Positions 1-5,418 of a DNA stretch of 5,418 nt are shown here, piece by piece. The notes under the pieces were generated by a model. The model made no database searches. It was given only the letters and a program-made list of their open reading frames with translations, and was not told the origin of the DNA. How positions within the stretch are numbered: the stretch's first letter is position 1; the number at the start of each line of letters is the position of its first letter. Source of the stretch: SZUA-254 sp031379665 (GTDB lineage Bacteria; Bacteroidota; Ignavibacteria; UBA10030; SZUA-254); contig JANNFI010000039.1 of NCBI GenBank assembly GCA_031379665.1, forward strand, positions 1 to 5,418, in the 5' to 3' direction. The position numbers were made by a program, and so were the translations under genes.

Positions 1-1089
1 CTGCACCGCGTCCGGGACCGGCTCCTTGGCGAGAGCCGCAAGCGCCTTCGCCGCGGCGACCTTCATCTCGTCGTTGATGGCGCTGGCCCTCACGTCGAGC
101 GCCCCCCTGAAGATGTAGGGGAAGCCGAGGACGTTGTTGACCTGGTTCGGGAAGTCGGACCGCCCGGTGGCCATGATGACGTCGCTGCGGGCCGCGAGCG
201 CCTCGTCGTAGGTGATTTCCGGGTCGGGGTTGGCCATCGCGAAGACAATCGGGTCGTCCGCCATCGACTTCACCATCTCACGGGTGACGATGTCGGCCGA
301 GGAGACGCCGCAGAAGACGTCAGCTCCGCGCATCGCGTCGGCGAGCGACCTGGCGTTGGTGTCGGCCGCGAAGAACTCCTTGTAGGGGTTCATCCCCTTC
401 GTCCGCCCGCGGTGCACGACCCCCACGGAGTCCACCATCAGGATGTTGTCGTGGCGGACACCGAGCCGTTCGTAGAACCTGGCGCACGCGATCCCTGCGG
501 CGCCCGCGCCGCTGAAGACCACCTTCACGTCCCCGATTTTTTTCCCGACGAGTTCCAGCGCGTTGACCAGGGCGGCCCCGCTGATGATGGCCGTGCCGTG
601 CTGGTCGTCGTGGAAGACCGGGATGTTCATCGTTTTTTTGAGCGTTTCCTCGATCTCGAAGCATTCTGGGGCCTTTATGTCCTCCAGATTGATCCCGCCG
701 AAGGTCGGCTCGAGCATCTGGACCGCCCTGATGATCTCCTTCGGGTCGGTTGAATCGAGCTCGATGTCGAAAACGTCGATGTCGGCGAACCGCTTGAAGA
801 GGAGCCCCTTTCCCTCCATCACCGGTTTTCCGGCCACGGCGCCGATGTTGCCGAGCCCCAGCACCGCGGTGCCGTTGCTGACGACTGCCACGAGGTTTCC
901 CTTCGTGGTGTAGAGATAGGCGTCCTCGGCGTTGGCCGCGATCCGTTTGCACGGCTCGGCGACACCGGGAGTGTACGCGAGGGCGAGGTCCCGCTGGGTG
1001 GCGCACCCTTTCGTCGGGGTGATTTCGATTTTGCCCGGCCGGCCGGCCGAGTGATAGTCAAGGGCTTCCTGTGTCCGTATCATAGTCAT
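1..1089 (-). CDS. maeB: Malic enzyme (oxaloacetate-decarboxylating malate dehydrogenase), 3' end cut by window
   Basis: Converts malate to pyruvate and CO2 with reduction of NAD(P)+ in the cytoplasm. The frame is open for 363 codons from the ATG at 1089 to base 1, without a stop. The N-terminus has the bacterial MaeB pattern (DYHSAGRPGKIEITPTK, then TQRDLALAYTPGVAEPC). Visible family residues are Tyr39 (AYTPGVA), Lys94 (EGKGLLFK), acidic metal ligands Glu136-Asp137 (NLEDIKAPECF) and Asp161-Asp162 (VFHDDQHGTA), and a Rossmann loop SGAGAAG at 193-199. Asp220 follows the second strand, but I would not decide NAD versus NADP from it. The start is chosen because AGAAGGA lies 6 nt upstream; an in-frame ATG at 1083 is less well placed. 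The start overlaps the stop of the preceding CoA-transferase gene by four bases (ATGA), so the two are probably translationally coupled. Whether a C-terminal phosphotransacetylase-like domain follows, as in the long MaeB proteins, lies outside the window. Confidence 0.95.
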   Translation of the reverse strand, partial: MTMIRTQEALDYHSAGRPGKIEITPTKGCATQRDLALAYTPGVAEPCKRIAANAEDAYLYTTKGNLVAVVSNGTAVLGLGNIGAVAGKPVMEGKGLLFKRFADIDVFDIELDSTDPKEIIRAVQMLEPTFGGINLEDIKAPECFEIEETLKKTMNIPVFHDDQHGTAIISGAALVNALELVGKKIGDVKVVFSGAGAAGIACARFYERLGVRHDNILMVDSVGVVHRGRTKGMNPYKEFFAADTNARSLADAMRGADVFCGVSSADIVTREMVKSMADDPIVFAMANPDPEITYDEALAARSDVIMATGRSDFPNQVNNVLGFPYIFRGALDVRASAINDEMKVAAAKALAALAKEPVPDAVQ

Positions 1090-2423
1090 GCGATTTCCTT
1101 CTCGTTCGATGTCATAAATTTGTGCTCGTACGCGAACCGTTCCAGTTCTTCCCTGAACGAGGGGTGCGCGATTCCGATGAGAGCGCGCACCCGCTCCCGG
1201 ATAGTTTTCCCGTAGAGGTCGGCGACGCCGTACTCCGTGACGACGTAGTGGACGTCCCCGCGTGAGGTGGTGACGCCCGCCCCTTCGGCGAGCCGCGTGG
1301 CGATCCGGCTAAGGGTCCCCTGTTTGGCCGTCGACGGCAGCGCGATGATCGGCTTCCCCCCCTTGCTCCTGGCGGCGCCGCGGATGAAATCGACCTGCCC
1401 GCCGAAACCGCTGTAGAAATAGTTCCCGATCGAATCCGCGCACACCTGGCCGGTGAGGTCAACCTCGATGGCGGAATTGATGGCCACCATTTTCGCGTTC
1501 TGGGCGATGATGAACGGATCGTTCACGTAGTGGGACGGATGGAATTCGATCGCCGGATTGTTGTCGATGAAGTCGAACAGGGCCTGGCTTCCGAGAACGA
1601 ACGACACGATCATCTTGCCGGGGTGGAGCGTCTTCTTCTCGTTGGTAATGACGCCCTCCTCGACCAGCCTGATGATGCCGTCGGCGAACATTTCGGTATG
1701 GATCCCGAGGTCCTTCTTGGAGTGGAGATACTTCAGGACGGCGTCCGGGATGGCGCCGATCCCCAGCTGGAGGGTCGAGCCGTTCTCGATGAGGTCGGCG
1801 ACGTTTTTGCCGATGCTTTCATAGACCGCCGCTTCCGCCGGCGTGATGCTCAGGTCCACCTGGGGAAGTTCCCGCAGGGGGGTGTCGACCTCTACGGCGC
1901 ACGTAAACTTGTTCACGTGGATGAAGCAGTCGCCGAGAGTCCGCGGCATGTGCGGGTTGACCTGGGCGATGATGATTTTCGCCACTTCCGTCGCGGGTTT
2001 CGTGCAGTCCGCGCCGACCCCGAGGCTGCAGAAACCGTGCTCGTCGGGAGGCGACACGTGGATGAGCGCGACGTCGATCGGGAGGATCCCGCGGTAGAAG
2101 AGCCCCGGGATCTCGCTCAGAAAGACCGGCGTGAAGTCGGCCCTCCCCTCGTTGACCGCCTTCCTCACGTTCGCCCCGATGAAGAGCGCGTTGTGACGGA
2201 AGTGGCCCTCCATCTCCGGGCCGGAGTAGGCGGACTTTCCGACCGTGAGGAGGTGGATGACCTCCACGTCCTCCAGTTCCAGGTAGCGATCGCACATCGC
2301 GTTGACGAGCACTTCGGGCATCGCGCACCCCGGGTGGACGTAGACGCGCGTTCCTGACGTAATCAGCTTCGCCGCTTCCGCCGGGGTCCTCAATTTCGAT
2401 TTATATCGTTCGAGCCAGTGCAT
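1086..2423 (-). CDS. Acetyl-CoA hydrolase/transferase family protein (4-hydroxybutyrate CoA-transferase type)
   Basis: A 445-residue class I CoA-transferase, the usual length for the 4-hydroxybutyrate/butyrate:acetate CoA-transferase group. Such enzymes move CoA from an acyl-CoA (often acetyl-CoA) to a carboxylic acid through a glutamyl-CoA thioester. The N-terminal domain (about 1-200) begins WLERYKSKLRTPAEAAKLI and holds VSPPDEHGFCSLG at 123-135. The C-terminal domain has the glycine-rich GIGAIPDAVL (221-230), then HTEMFADG, whose Glu244 is the expected catalytic glutamate, and GFGGQVDFIRGA (339-350). TEYGVADLYGKTIRERVRALIGIAHP (starting at 396) is the typical C-terminal block, and all key motifs look intact. 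The gene starts 7 bp after the alanine dehydrogenase stop, with only a weak AGG 6 nt before the ATG. It ends overlapping the malic enzyme start. The acyl substrate cannot be read from the sequence: acetate, succinate, butyrate, propionate and 4-hydroxybutyrate enzymes all share this fold, and a hydrolase is possible. Confidence 0.92.
   Translation of the reverse strand: MHWLERYKSKLRTPAEAAKLITSGTRVYVHPGCAMPEVLVNAMCDRYLELEDVEVIHLLTVGKSAYSGPEMEGHFRHNALFIGANVRKAVNEGRADFTPVFLSEIPGLFYRGILPIDVALIHVSPPDEHGFCSLGVGADCTKPATEVAKIIIAQVNPHMPRTLGDCFIHVNKFTCAVEVDTPLRELPQVDLSITPAEAAVYESIGKNVADLIENGSTLQLGIGAIPDAVLKYLHSKKDLGIHTEMFADGIIRLVEEGVITNEKKTLHPGKMIVSFVLGSQALFDFIDNNPAIEFHPSHYVNDPFIIAQNAKMVAINSAIEVDLTGQVCADSIGNYFYSGFGGQVDFIRGAARSKGGKPIIALPSTAKQGTLSRIATRLAEGAGVTTSRGDVHYVVTEYGVADLYGKTIRERVRALIGIAHPSFREELERFAYEHKFMTSNEKEIA
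1096..1102 (-). promoter_or_regulatory. Ribosome binding site of the malic enzyme gene, inside the CoA-transferase 3' end
   Basis: On the minus strand AGAAGGA sits 6 nt before the ATG at 1089. It lies within the last codons (Glu-Lys-Glu) of the upstream CoA-transferase gene. It decides the malic enzyme start and fits coupled translation across the ATGA overlap. Confidence 0.65.
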
Positions 2424-2430
2424 CGCGGGC

Positions 2431-3555
2431 CTAATTCAATCGTGATCCGACGTGACCGTATTCCAGTTCGAACCTGCGGGCGACCGCGGGGTTCGTGCAG
2501 ACGCCGTCGTGTGTGTAGACGCCCTGCGCGAGGCCGTGGTTTTCCGCGATCGCGCGGACGGCGCCGAGGCGCGCCATATCAGTGAGGTACGGGAGCAGTG
2601 CGTTGGTGAGGCCGTAGCTCGCCGAGCGCGCCACCACGGCCGGGATGTTCGGGACGCAATAATGGATCACATTGTGCCGGACGAACGACGGGTTTTCGAG
2701 CGTCGTGGGACGGGACGTTTCGAAACAGCCCCCCTGGTCGATGGAAATGTCGATGACGATCGACCCGGGCTTCATCCCCATCACCATCTCCTCGGTGACG
2801 ATGTGCGGGGTCTTTTCACCCTTGATAAGGACCGCCCCGATCGCGACATCGGCGAAGCGGAGCGCTTTCCTGAGGTTGTACTCGTTGACGAGGGCGGTCA
2901 CGATCCGGTAATCGTTTTGCGACGCGATCGCCCGGAGGCGGCTCAGGTCCCTGTCGAGCACGATCACCTCCGCGCCCGTTCCGAGAGCCATCCGCGCCGC
3001 CGCCCTCCCCACGTTTCCCGCCCCGAGGACCACCACCGTGGCCGGCGGGATTCCGGTGACGCCGCCCATCACGATGCCGCGGCCATTGTTGGAGCTCTCG
3101 AGGAACCGCGCCGCGATCTGCGTGCACATCTGTCCGGCGATCTCGCTCATCGCCGTGAGGATCGGGAGCTCCCCCCTGTCGTCTTCGATCAGCTCGTAAC
3201 CGATCGTGCAAATCTTCTTATTGATGAACTCCCCGATGATGGCAGTCTTGACGACGCCGAGGTGGAGGAATGAAAAAAATATCTGCCCCGGGTGGAGGTG
3301 GTCGCAGTCTCCGGTCGTGGGCGTGGATATTTTCAGAACGACGTCCGACCGGCCGAACACCTCGTCCCTCGAATACACGGTGTTCGCCCCGACTGCCTGA
3401 TATTCCTCGTCCAGGAACCTCGACGCCACACCGGCCCCCTTCTCGACGAACACGGAACAACCCTCGCTTACCAGCGCCTGAACTCCGGCGGGCGTTAATG
3501 CCACCCTCCGCTCGCGCAAGTGGTCTTCCTTCAGTATTCCAACGTTCATCGGCAT
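2431..3555 (-). CDS. ald: Alanine dehydrogenase
   Basis: NAD-dependent reversible oxidative deamination of L-alanine to pyruvate and ammonia, cytoplasmic. The 374 residues match the usual family length. The N-terminus VGILKEDHLRERRVALTP carries the substrate-binding Arg17. Lys75 (VVLKIS) and His98 (FLHLG) match the catalytic Lys and His of characterised enzymes. A Rossmann loop VLGAGNVGRAAA (Gly178/180/183) is followed by Asp201 (VLDRD), the expected NAD-ribose acid. The alanine dehydrogenase/transhydrogenase signature DISIDQGGCFETSRPTT (269-285) contains the active-site Asp273. The C-terminal NIPAVVARSASYGLTNALLPY is also typical. The length and the absence of a membrane part rule out a transhydrogenase alpha subunit. 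Two in-frame ATGs exist (3555 and 3549); neither has a clear Shine-Dalgarno, and the second fits the family's common N-terminus about as well. It is the first gene of the three-gene minus-strand run. Its product, pyruvate, is shared with malic enzyme and PFOR. Confidence 0.96.
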   Translation of the reverse strand: MPMNVGILKEDHLRERRVALTPAGVQALVSEGCSVFVEKGAGVASRFLDEEYQAVGANTVYSRDEVFGRSDVVLKISTPTTGDCDHLHPGQIFFSFLHLGVVKTAIIGEFINKKICTIGYELIEDDRGELPILTAMSEIAGQMCTQIAARFLESSNNGRGIVMGGVTGIPPATVVVLGAGNVGRAAARMALGTGAEVIVLDRDLSRLRAIASQNDYRIVTALVNEYNLRKALRFADVAIGAVLIKGEKTPHIVTEEMVMGMKPGSIVIDISIDQGGCFETSRPTTLENPSFVRHNVIHYCVPNIPAVVARSASYGLTNALLPYLTDMARLGAVRAIAENHGLAQGVYTHDGVCTNPAVARRFELEYGHVGSRLN

Positions 3556-3636
3556 ATCGTCGACCGGTTGTCAGGGCATTTGTGGTACGGTTCTACCCAT
3601 TGAATCTCAATTATTATGCCAGCCGGTTTTTGCGAG

Positions 3637-3764
3637 AAATGGACCAAATGGCCCGCTGGGGTGGATATTTTCAAGGAAATATCTCAAGAATGATAAATGG
3701 CCGAACCACCCTTTCAATTGTGACAGCCGGGTTTCCACGACGTTTTAGGTGACGGGGGCCATTT
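3637..3764. repeat. Short repeated word AAATGG(CC), four copies in the intergenic region
   Basis: AAATGG occurs at 3637-3642, 3646-3651 and 3695-3700 on the plus strand, and inverted (CCATTT) at 3759-3764. Three copies extend to the 8-mer AAATGGCC (3646-3653, 3695-3702, and inverted 3757-3764). The first two are in tandem with a 9-bp step (AAATGGACC, AAATGGCCC). The clustering lies between two divergent promoters, so a DNA-binding protein site is possible; no known regulator consensus is recognised. Confidence 0.35.
3664..3683. repeat. Perfect 7-bp inverted repeat, candidate operator
   Basis: GATATTT (3664-3670) and AAATATC (3677-3683) are exact reverse complements with a 6-nt spacer (TCAAGG). 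The AT-rich, gapped dyad of 20 bp has the size of a typical dimeric repressor or activator site. It lies 109 bp upstream of the ald start and between copies of the AAATGGCC word. It is too A+T-rich and lacks a T run for a good terminator. The regulator is unknown. Confidence 0.4.
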
Positions 3765-3795
3765 CGCCCGGGAATGCCCGAAAGCTCAAAAATCA

Positions 3796-3809
3796 TCTCA
3801 TAAGTGAGA
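3796..3809. repeat. Small inverted repeat TCTCA-N4-TGAGA
   Basis: TCTCA (3796-3800) and TGAGA (3805-3809) are exact reverse complements around TAAG. It lies about 140 bp before the start of the rubrerythrin-like gene. A 5-bp dyad can arise by chance, so an operator role is only a possibility. Confidence 0.25.
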
Positions 3810-3932
3810 ATAGTGCAGGCCCGGACCCGTTAAAAAACCGGGTTTATGGCACGTTTCGGGGTGGATTCTCTGGAACGGATCTTGTGTAATATGAATCGAA
3901 CATCGGGCGGTCCCGGGATCGTGGACAACCAG

Positions 3933-3939
3933 AAAGGAG
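3933..3939 (+). promoter_or_regulatory. Ribosome binding site of the rubrerythrin-like gene
   Basis: AAAGGAG ends 8 nt before the ATG at 3948. It is the strongest Shine-Dalgarno in the window, and it sets the start 34 codons inside the longest open frame, which would otherwise begin at 3846. Confidence 0.8.
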
Positions 3940-3947
3940 CGAACGGA

Positions 3948-4616
3948 ATGAAAAACAGATCGAAAGCATCATCGCGAACAATGGCTCTGCGGCTCGTTCT
4001 ACTTTGTGTCGGGATCGTTTTTCTCGGCCTGAATGAGGGCTGTCAGCAGGATTCGAAACCGAAGGAGAAAAAACAGAGCCTGGTGAGTATCGATAATCTG
4101 CAGACGGCGTATGGCGTGTCGGTCAAGCGCGTGACGATGTACGAACGATTCATCCCGCAGGCGCAGAAAGAAAAATACAAGGGCGTCGCGGCCCTCTACA
4201 GGGCGCTCGCCCGGTCCGAGGCCGTCCAAGCGGCGGTCCACGCCGGTTTGTTGCGAAAATTCTCCACCGAGCCGGTGCCGCCGAAACCCGACTCCGTGGT
4301 GGTCGGATCCACGATGCAAACGTTGAAAATGGCGGTGAGCAGCGAAGAGCTCGAATTAAGCTCGATGTACCCGAACCTGCTGCGGACCGCCACCCTCGAA
4401 AACTTCACGGCGGGCGTCGACCAGTTCACGATGATGCAGGCGGTGGAAGACCGGCACGTGGAACTCCTGAAGGACGCCCAGAACAAGATGGGCGGGCTTG
4501 GACGGATCGGCACACTCTATCTGGTCTGCCCGGGGTGCGGTTACATCATCACCTCCGATGCCACTGAGGAGTGCCCGGTCTGCAAGGCGGCGAAATCGAC
4601 ATTCGAGAAAGTGTAA
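3948..4616 (+). CDS. Exported or membrane-anchored rubrerythrin-like protein (ferritin-like domain plus rubredoxin-type metal knuckles)
   Basis: A 222-residue protein. Residues 1-12 are basic, 13-28 are hydrophobic (ALRLVLLCVGIVFLGL), then NEGC with Cys32. This looks like a signal peptide, perhaps lipoprotein-type, but Asn and Glu at -3 and -2 are not a normal lipobox, so an uncleaved anchor is possible. Residues about 46-180 resemble the four-helix rubrerythrin domain: NLQTAYGVSVKRVTMYERF, ALARSEAVQAA, SSEELELSSMYP and AVEDRHVELL. Residues 192-222 carry CPGC (194/197) and CPVC (209/212), as in the rubredoxin tail of rubrerythrin. By eye, Glu91, Glu133, Glu136, Glu167 and His170 fall on iron-ligand positions, while Val57 and Gln94 replace the usual helix-A Glu and helix-B His. 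Normal rubrerythrins reduce peroxide in the cytoplasm; activity here is uncertain. The start is set by AAAGGAG 8 nt upstream. PFOR follows after 34 bp, probably in one transcript. Confidence 0.82.
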   Translation: MKNRSKASSRTMALRLVLLCVGIVFLGLNEGCQQDSKPKEKKQSLVSIDNLQTAYGVSVKRVTMYERFIPQAQKEKYKGVAALYRALARSEAVQAAVHAGLLRKFSTEPVPPKPDSVVVGSTMQTLKMAVSSEELELSSMYPNLLRTATLENFTAGVDQFTMMQAVEDRHVELLKDAQNKMGGLGRIGTLYLVCPGCGYIITSDATEECPVCKAAKSTFEKV

Positions 4617-4650
4617 AGCACTCAATCACAGCACCGGACGGCGACCCTCA

Positions 4651-5418
4651 ATGAGCAGGAAACCGAAGCATACGATGATCACGATCGACGGCAACGAGGC
4701 GGCCGCGGCGATCGCGTTCAAACTGAGTGAAATCATCGCGATCTACCCGATCACCCCCTCCTCGGGGATGGGCGAGCTCTCCGATGAATGGGCGTCGCAA
4801 GGGAAAAAAAACCTCTGGGGGACGATCCCGTCGGTGACGGAGATGCAGAGCGAAGGCGGCGCGGCCGGCGCGGTCCACGGGGCGCTGCAGACCGGCGCCC
4901 TCTCGACGACGTTCACCTCTTCGCAGGGGCTCCTGCTGATGCTGCCGAACATGTTCAAGATCGCGGGCGAATTAACCTCCACCGTCTTCCACGTGGCGGC
5001 GAGGGCGGTCGCGACGCACGCGCTGTCGATCTTCGGTGACCACAGCGACGTGATGACGGCCAGGAACACCGGTTTCGCGTTCCTCTCGTCGAACTCGGTC
5101 CAGGAAGTGATGGACTTCGCGGCGATCGCCCAGGCGGCGACGCTCGAATCGCGCATCCCGGTGGTGCATTTCTTCGACGGCTTCCGGACGTCGCACGAGC
5201 TCGCCAAGATCGAAGAGCTCTCCGACGACGAGCTGCGGCAGATGATTGACGACCGGCTGGTCCTCGCCCACCGCGCGAGGGCCTTGAGCCCCGACCGGCC
5301 GGTGATGCGCGGGACAGCCCAGAACCCGGACGTCTTCTTCCAGTCGCGTGAAGCCGCCAACACCTATTATCTGCGCGCGCCGGAGATCTTCCAACGGCAG
5401 ATGGAAAAATTCGCCGGT
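4651..5418 (+). CDS. nifJ: Pyruvate:ferredoxin (flavodoxin) oxidoreductase, N-terminal part, 3' end cut by window
   Basis: Oxidises pyruvate with CoA to acetyl-CoA and CO2, passing electrons to ferredoxin or flavodoxin through thiamine diphosphate and iron-sulfur clusters; cytoplasmic and oxygen-sensitive. The window holds 256 codons of a protein that is normally about 1,170-1,200 residues in its single-chain form. The visible part is domain I: MITIDGNEAAAAIAFKLSE, then YPITPSSGMGE with Thr35 (pyruvate contact), EMQSEGGAAGAVHGALQTGA with Glu68 (thiamine-activating glutamate), FTSSQGLLLM, HVAARAVATHALSIFGDHSDV with Arg118, and HFFDGFRTSHE. All are intact and at the expected spacing. In organisms with split enzymes the N-terminal subunit differs, and the continuous match to the long NifJ form favours a single chain. 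The upstream sequence has no clear Shine-Dalgarno, only GGACGG further off; an in-frame ATG at 4675 just before ITIDGNEA is an alternative start. The gap from the rubrerythrin-like gene is 34 bp. Confidence 0.96.
   Translation, partial: MSRKPKHTMITIDGNEAAAAIAFKLSEIIAIYPITPSSGMGELSDEWASQGKKNLWGTIPSVTEMQSEGGAAGAVHGALQTGALSTTFTSSQGLLLMLPNMFKIAGELTSTVFHVAARAVATHALSIFGDHSDVMTARNTGFAFLSSNSVQEVMDFAAIAQAATLESRIPVVHFFDGFRTSHELAKIEELSDDELRQMIDDRLVLAHRARALSPDRPVMRGTAQNPDVFFQSREAANTYYLRAPEIFQRQMEKFAG

Larger units (their letters stand above)
3556..3947. promoter_or_regulatory. Divergent intergenic region between ald and the rubrerythrin-like gene
   Basis: About 390 bases with no gene I can support. Short open frames here (for example a plus-strand frame from 3846) lack ribosome sites and family features. 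The region must hold the promoters of both diverging transcripts. It is locally more A+T-rich than the flanking genes, especially 3600-3720. It contains repeated AAATGG words, a 7-bp inverted repeat at 3664-3683, a 5-bp inverted repeat at 3796-3809 and a small possible hairpin at 3825-3843. I found no convincing -35/-10 pair. The best -10-like words are TGTAAT/TAATAT at 3885-3892 for the plus-strand gene, and CATAAT at 3613-3618 read on the minus strand for ald; both lack a good -35 partner. Confidence 0.6.

Noticed and set aside
320..1006. Minus-strand open frame of 228 codons within the malic enzyme region
   Set aside because: It is Arg-rich and lies in another frame of the genuine malic enzyme, whose frame is open from 1089 to base 1 with all catalytic motifs.
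1530..2357. Long plus-strand open frame (275 codons) antisense to the CoA-transferase
   Set aside because: Arg/Asp/Val-rich low-information translation typical of the opposite strand of a GC-rich gene. It has no family motif, and the minus-strand gene has every expected motif.
2452..3273. Plus-strand open frame (273 codons) antisense to ald
   Set aside because: Same reasoning: a shadow of a well-supported alanine dehydrogenase gene, with no recognisable domain.
3605..3622. Sigma-54-like word on the minus strand upstream of ald (TGGCATA-N4-TTGA)
   Set aside because: The essential GC of the -12 element is GA, and the -24 element is only partly matched; not strong enough to report.
3323..3673. 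13-bp direct repeat GTGGATATTTTCA at 3323-3335 and 3661-3673
   Set aside because: One copy is inside the ald coding sequence. A single 13-bp match in a window of this size is compatible with chance, and no duplication or element boundary accompanies it.
3270..3752. Plus-strand 160-codon frame running from inside ald into the intergenic region
   Set aside because: Starts antisense to ald, has no ribosome site and no recognisable domain; the part in the intergenic region is a chance open frame.
3847..3861. Sigma-54 -24 element (TGGCACG at 3847-3853)
   Set aside because: The -24 half is perfect, but the -12 position reads GGGG in place of TTGC, so it is not a usable sigma-54 promoter.
3846..3947. 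34-codon N-terminal extension of the rubrerythrin-like protein (ATG at 3846 or 3891)
   Set aside because: No ribosome site precedes these ATGs, and the extension would place the signal segment deep inside the protein. The ATG at 3948 has AAAGGAG at ideal spacing and opens with a normal signal-peptide n-region.

Overview
The window is a compact stretch of GC-rich bacterial DNA with five protein genes, almost all about central carbon metabolism around pyruvate. The gene set (pyruvate:ferredoxin oxidoreductase, a rubrerythrin-like protein, a CoA-transferase of the fermentative type, alanine dehydrogenase) suggests an anaerobe or a facultative organism with anaerobic metabolism. The phylum cannot be fixed from this window. 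From memory, the alanine dehydrogenase and PFOR read like those of Bacteroidota/Chlorobi-type or deltaproteobacterial lineages, but that is an impression and not a search result.

Layout. The left part (1-3555) is a three-gene run on the minus strand, transcribed right to left: alanine dehydrogenase (3555-2431), then an acetyl-CoA hydrolase/4-hydroxybutyrate-type CoA-transferase (2423-1086), then a malic enzyme (1089 to beyond base 1, so 3'-truncated by the window). The gaps are 7 bp and a 4-bp ATGA overlap, which is what a single operon looks like. A non-coding divergent region (3556-3947) follows, locally richer in A+T, with short repeats and inverted repeats. The right part is on the plus strand: an exported rubrerythrin-like protein (3948-4616), then 34 bp later the N-terminal quarter of PFOR (4651 to beyond the window end).

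How the genes fit together. Alanine dehydrogenase and malic enzyme both make pyruvate (from alanine and malate) and yield reduced nicotinamide cofactor. PFOR turns pyruvate into acetyl-CoA, CO2 and reduced ferredoxin. The CoA-transferase can exchange the CoA of acetyl-CoA with another acid. Together this could be an alanine/malate to acetate route, or the reverse under other conditions. The rubrerythrin-like protein is the odd member: it has an N-terminal signal/anchor segment and appears to have lost some of the usual diiron ligands. No RNA genes, mobile elements, CRISPR arrays or IS ends were seen, and I found no clear evidence of an undescribed system. The most unusual points are the exported, ligand-altered rubrerythrin and the AAATGG-type repeats in the divergent intergenic region.
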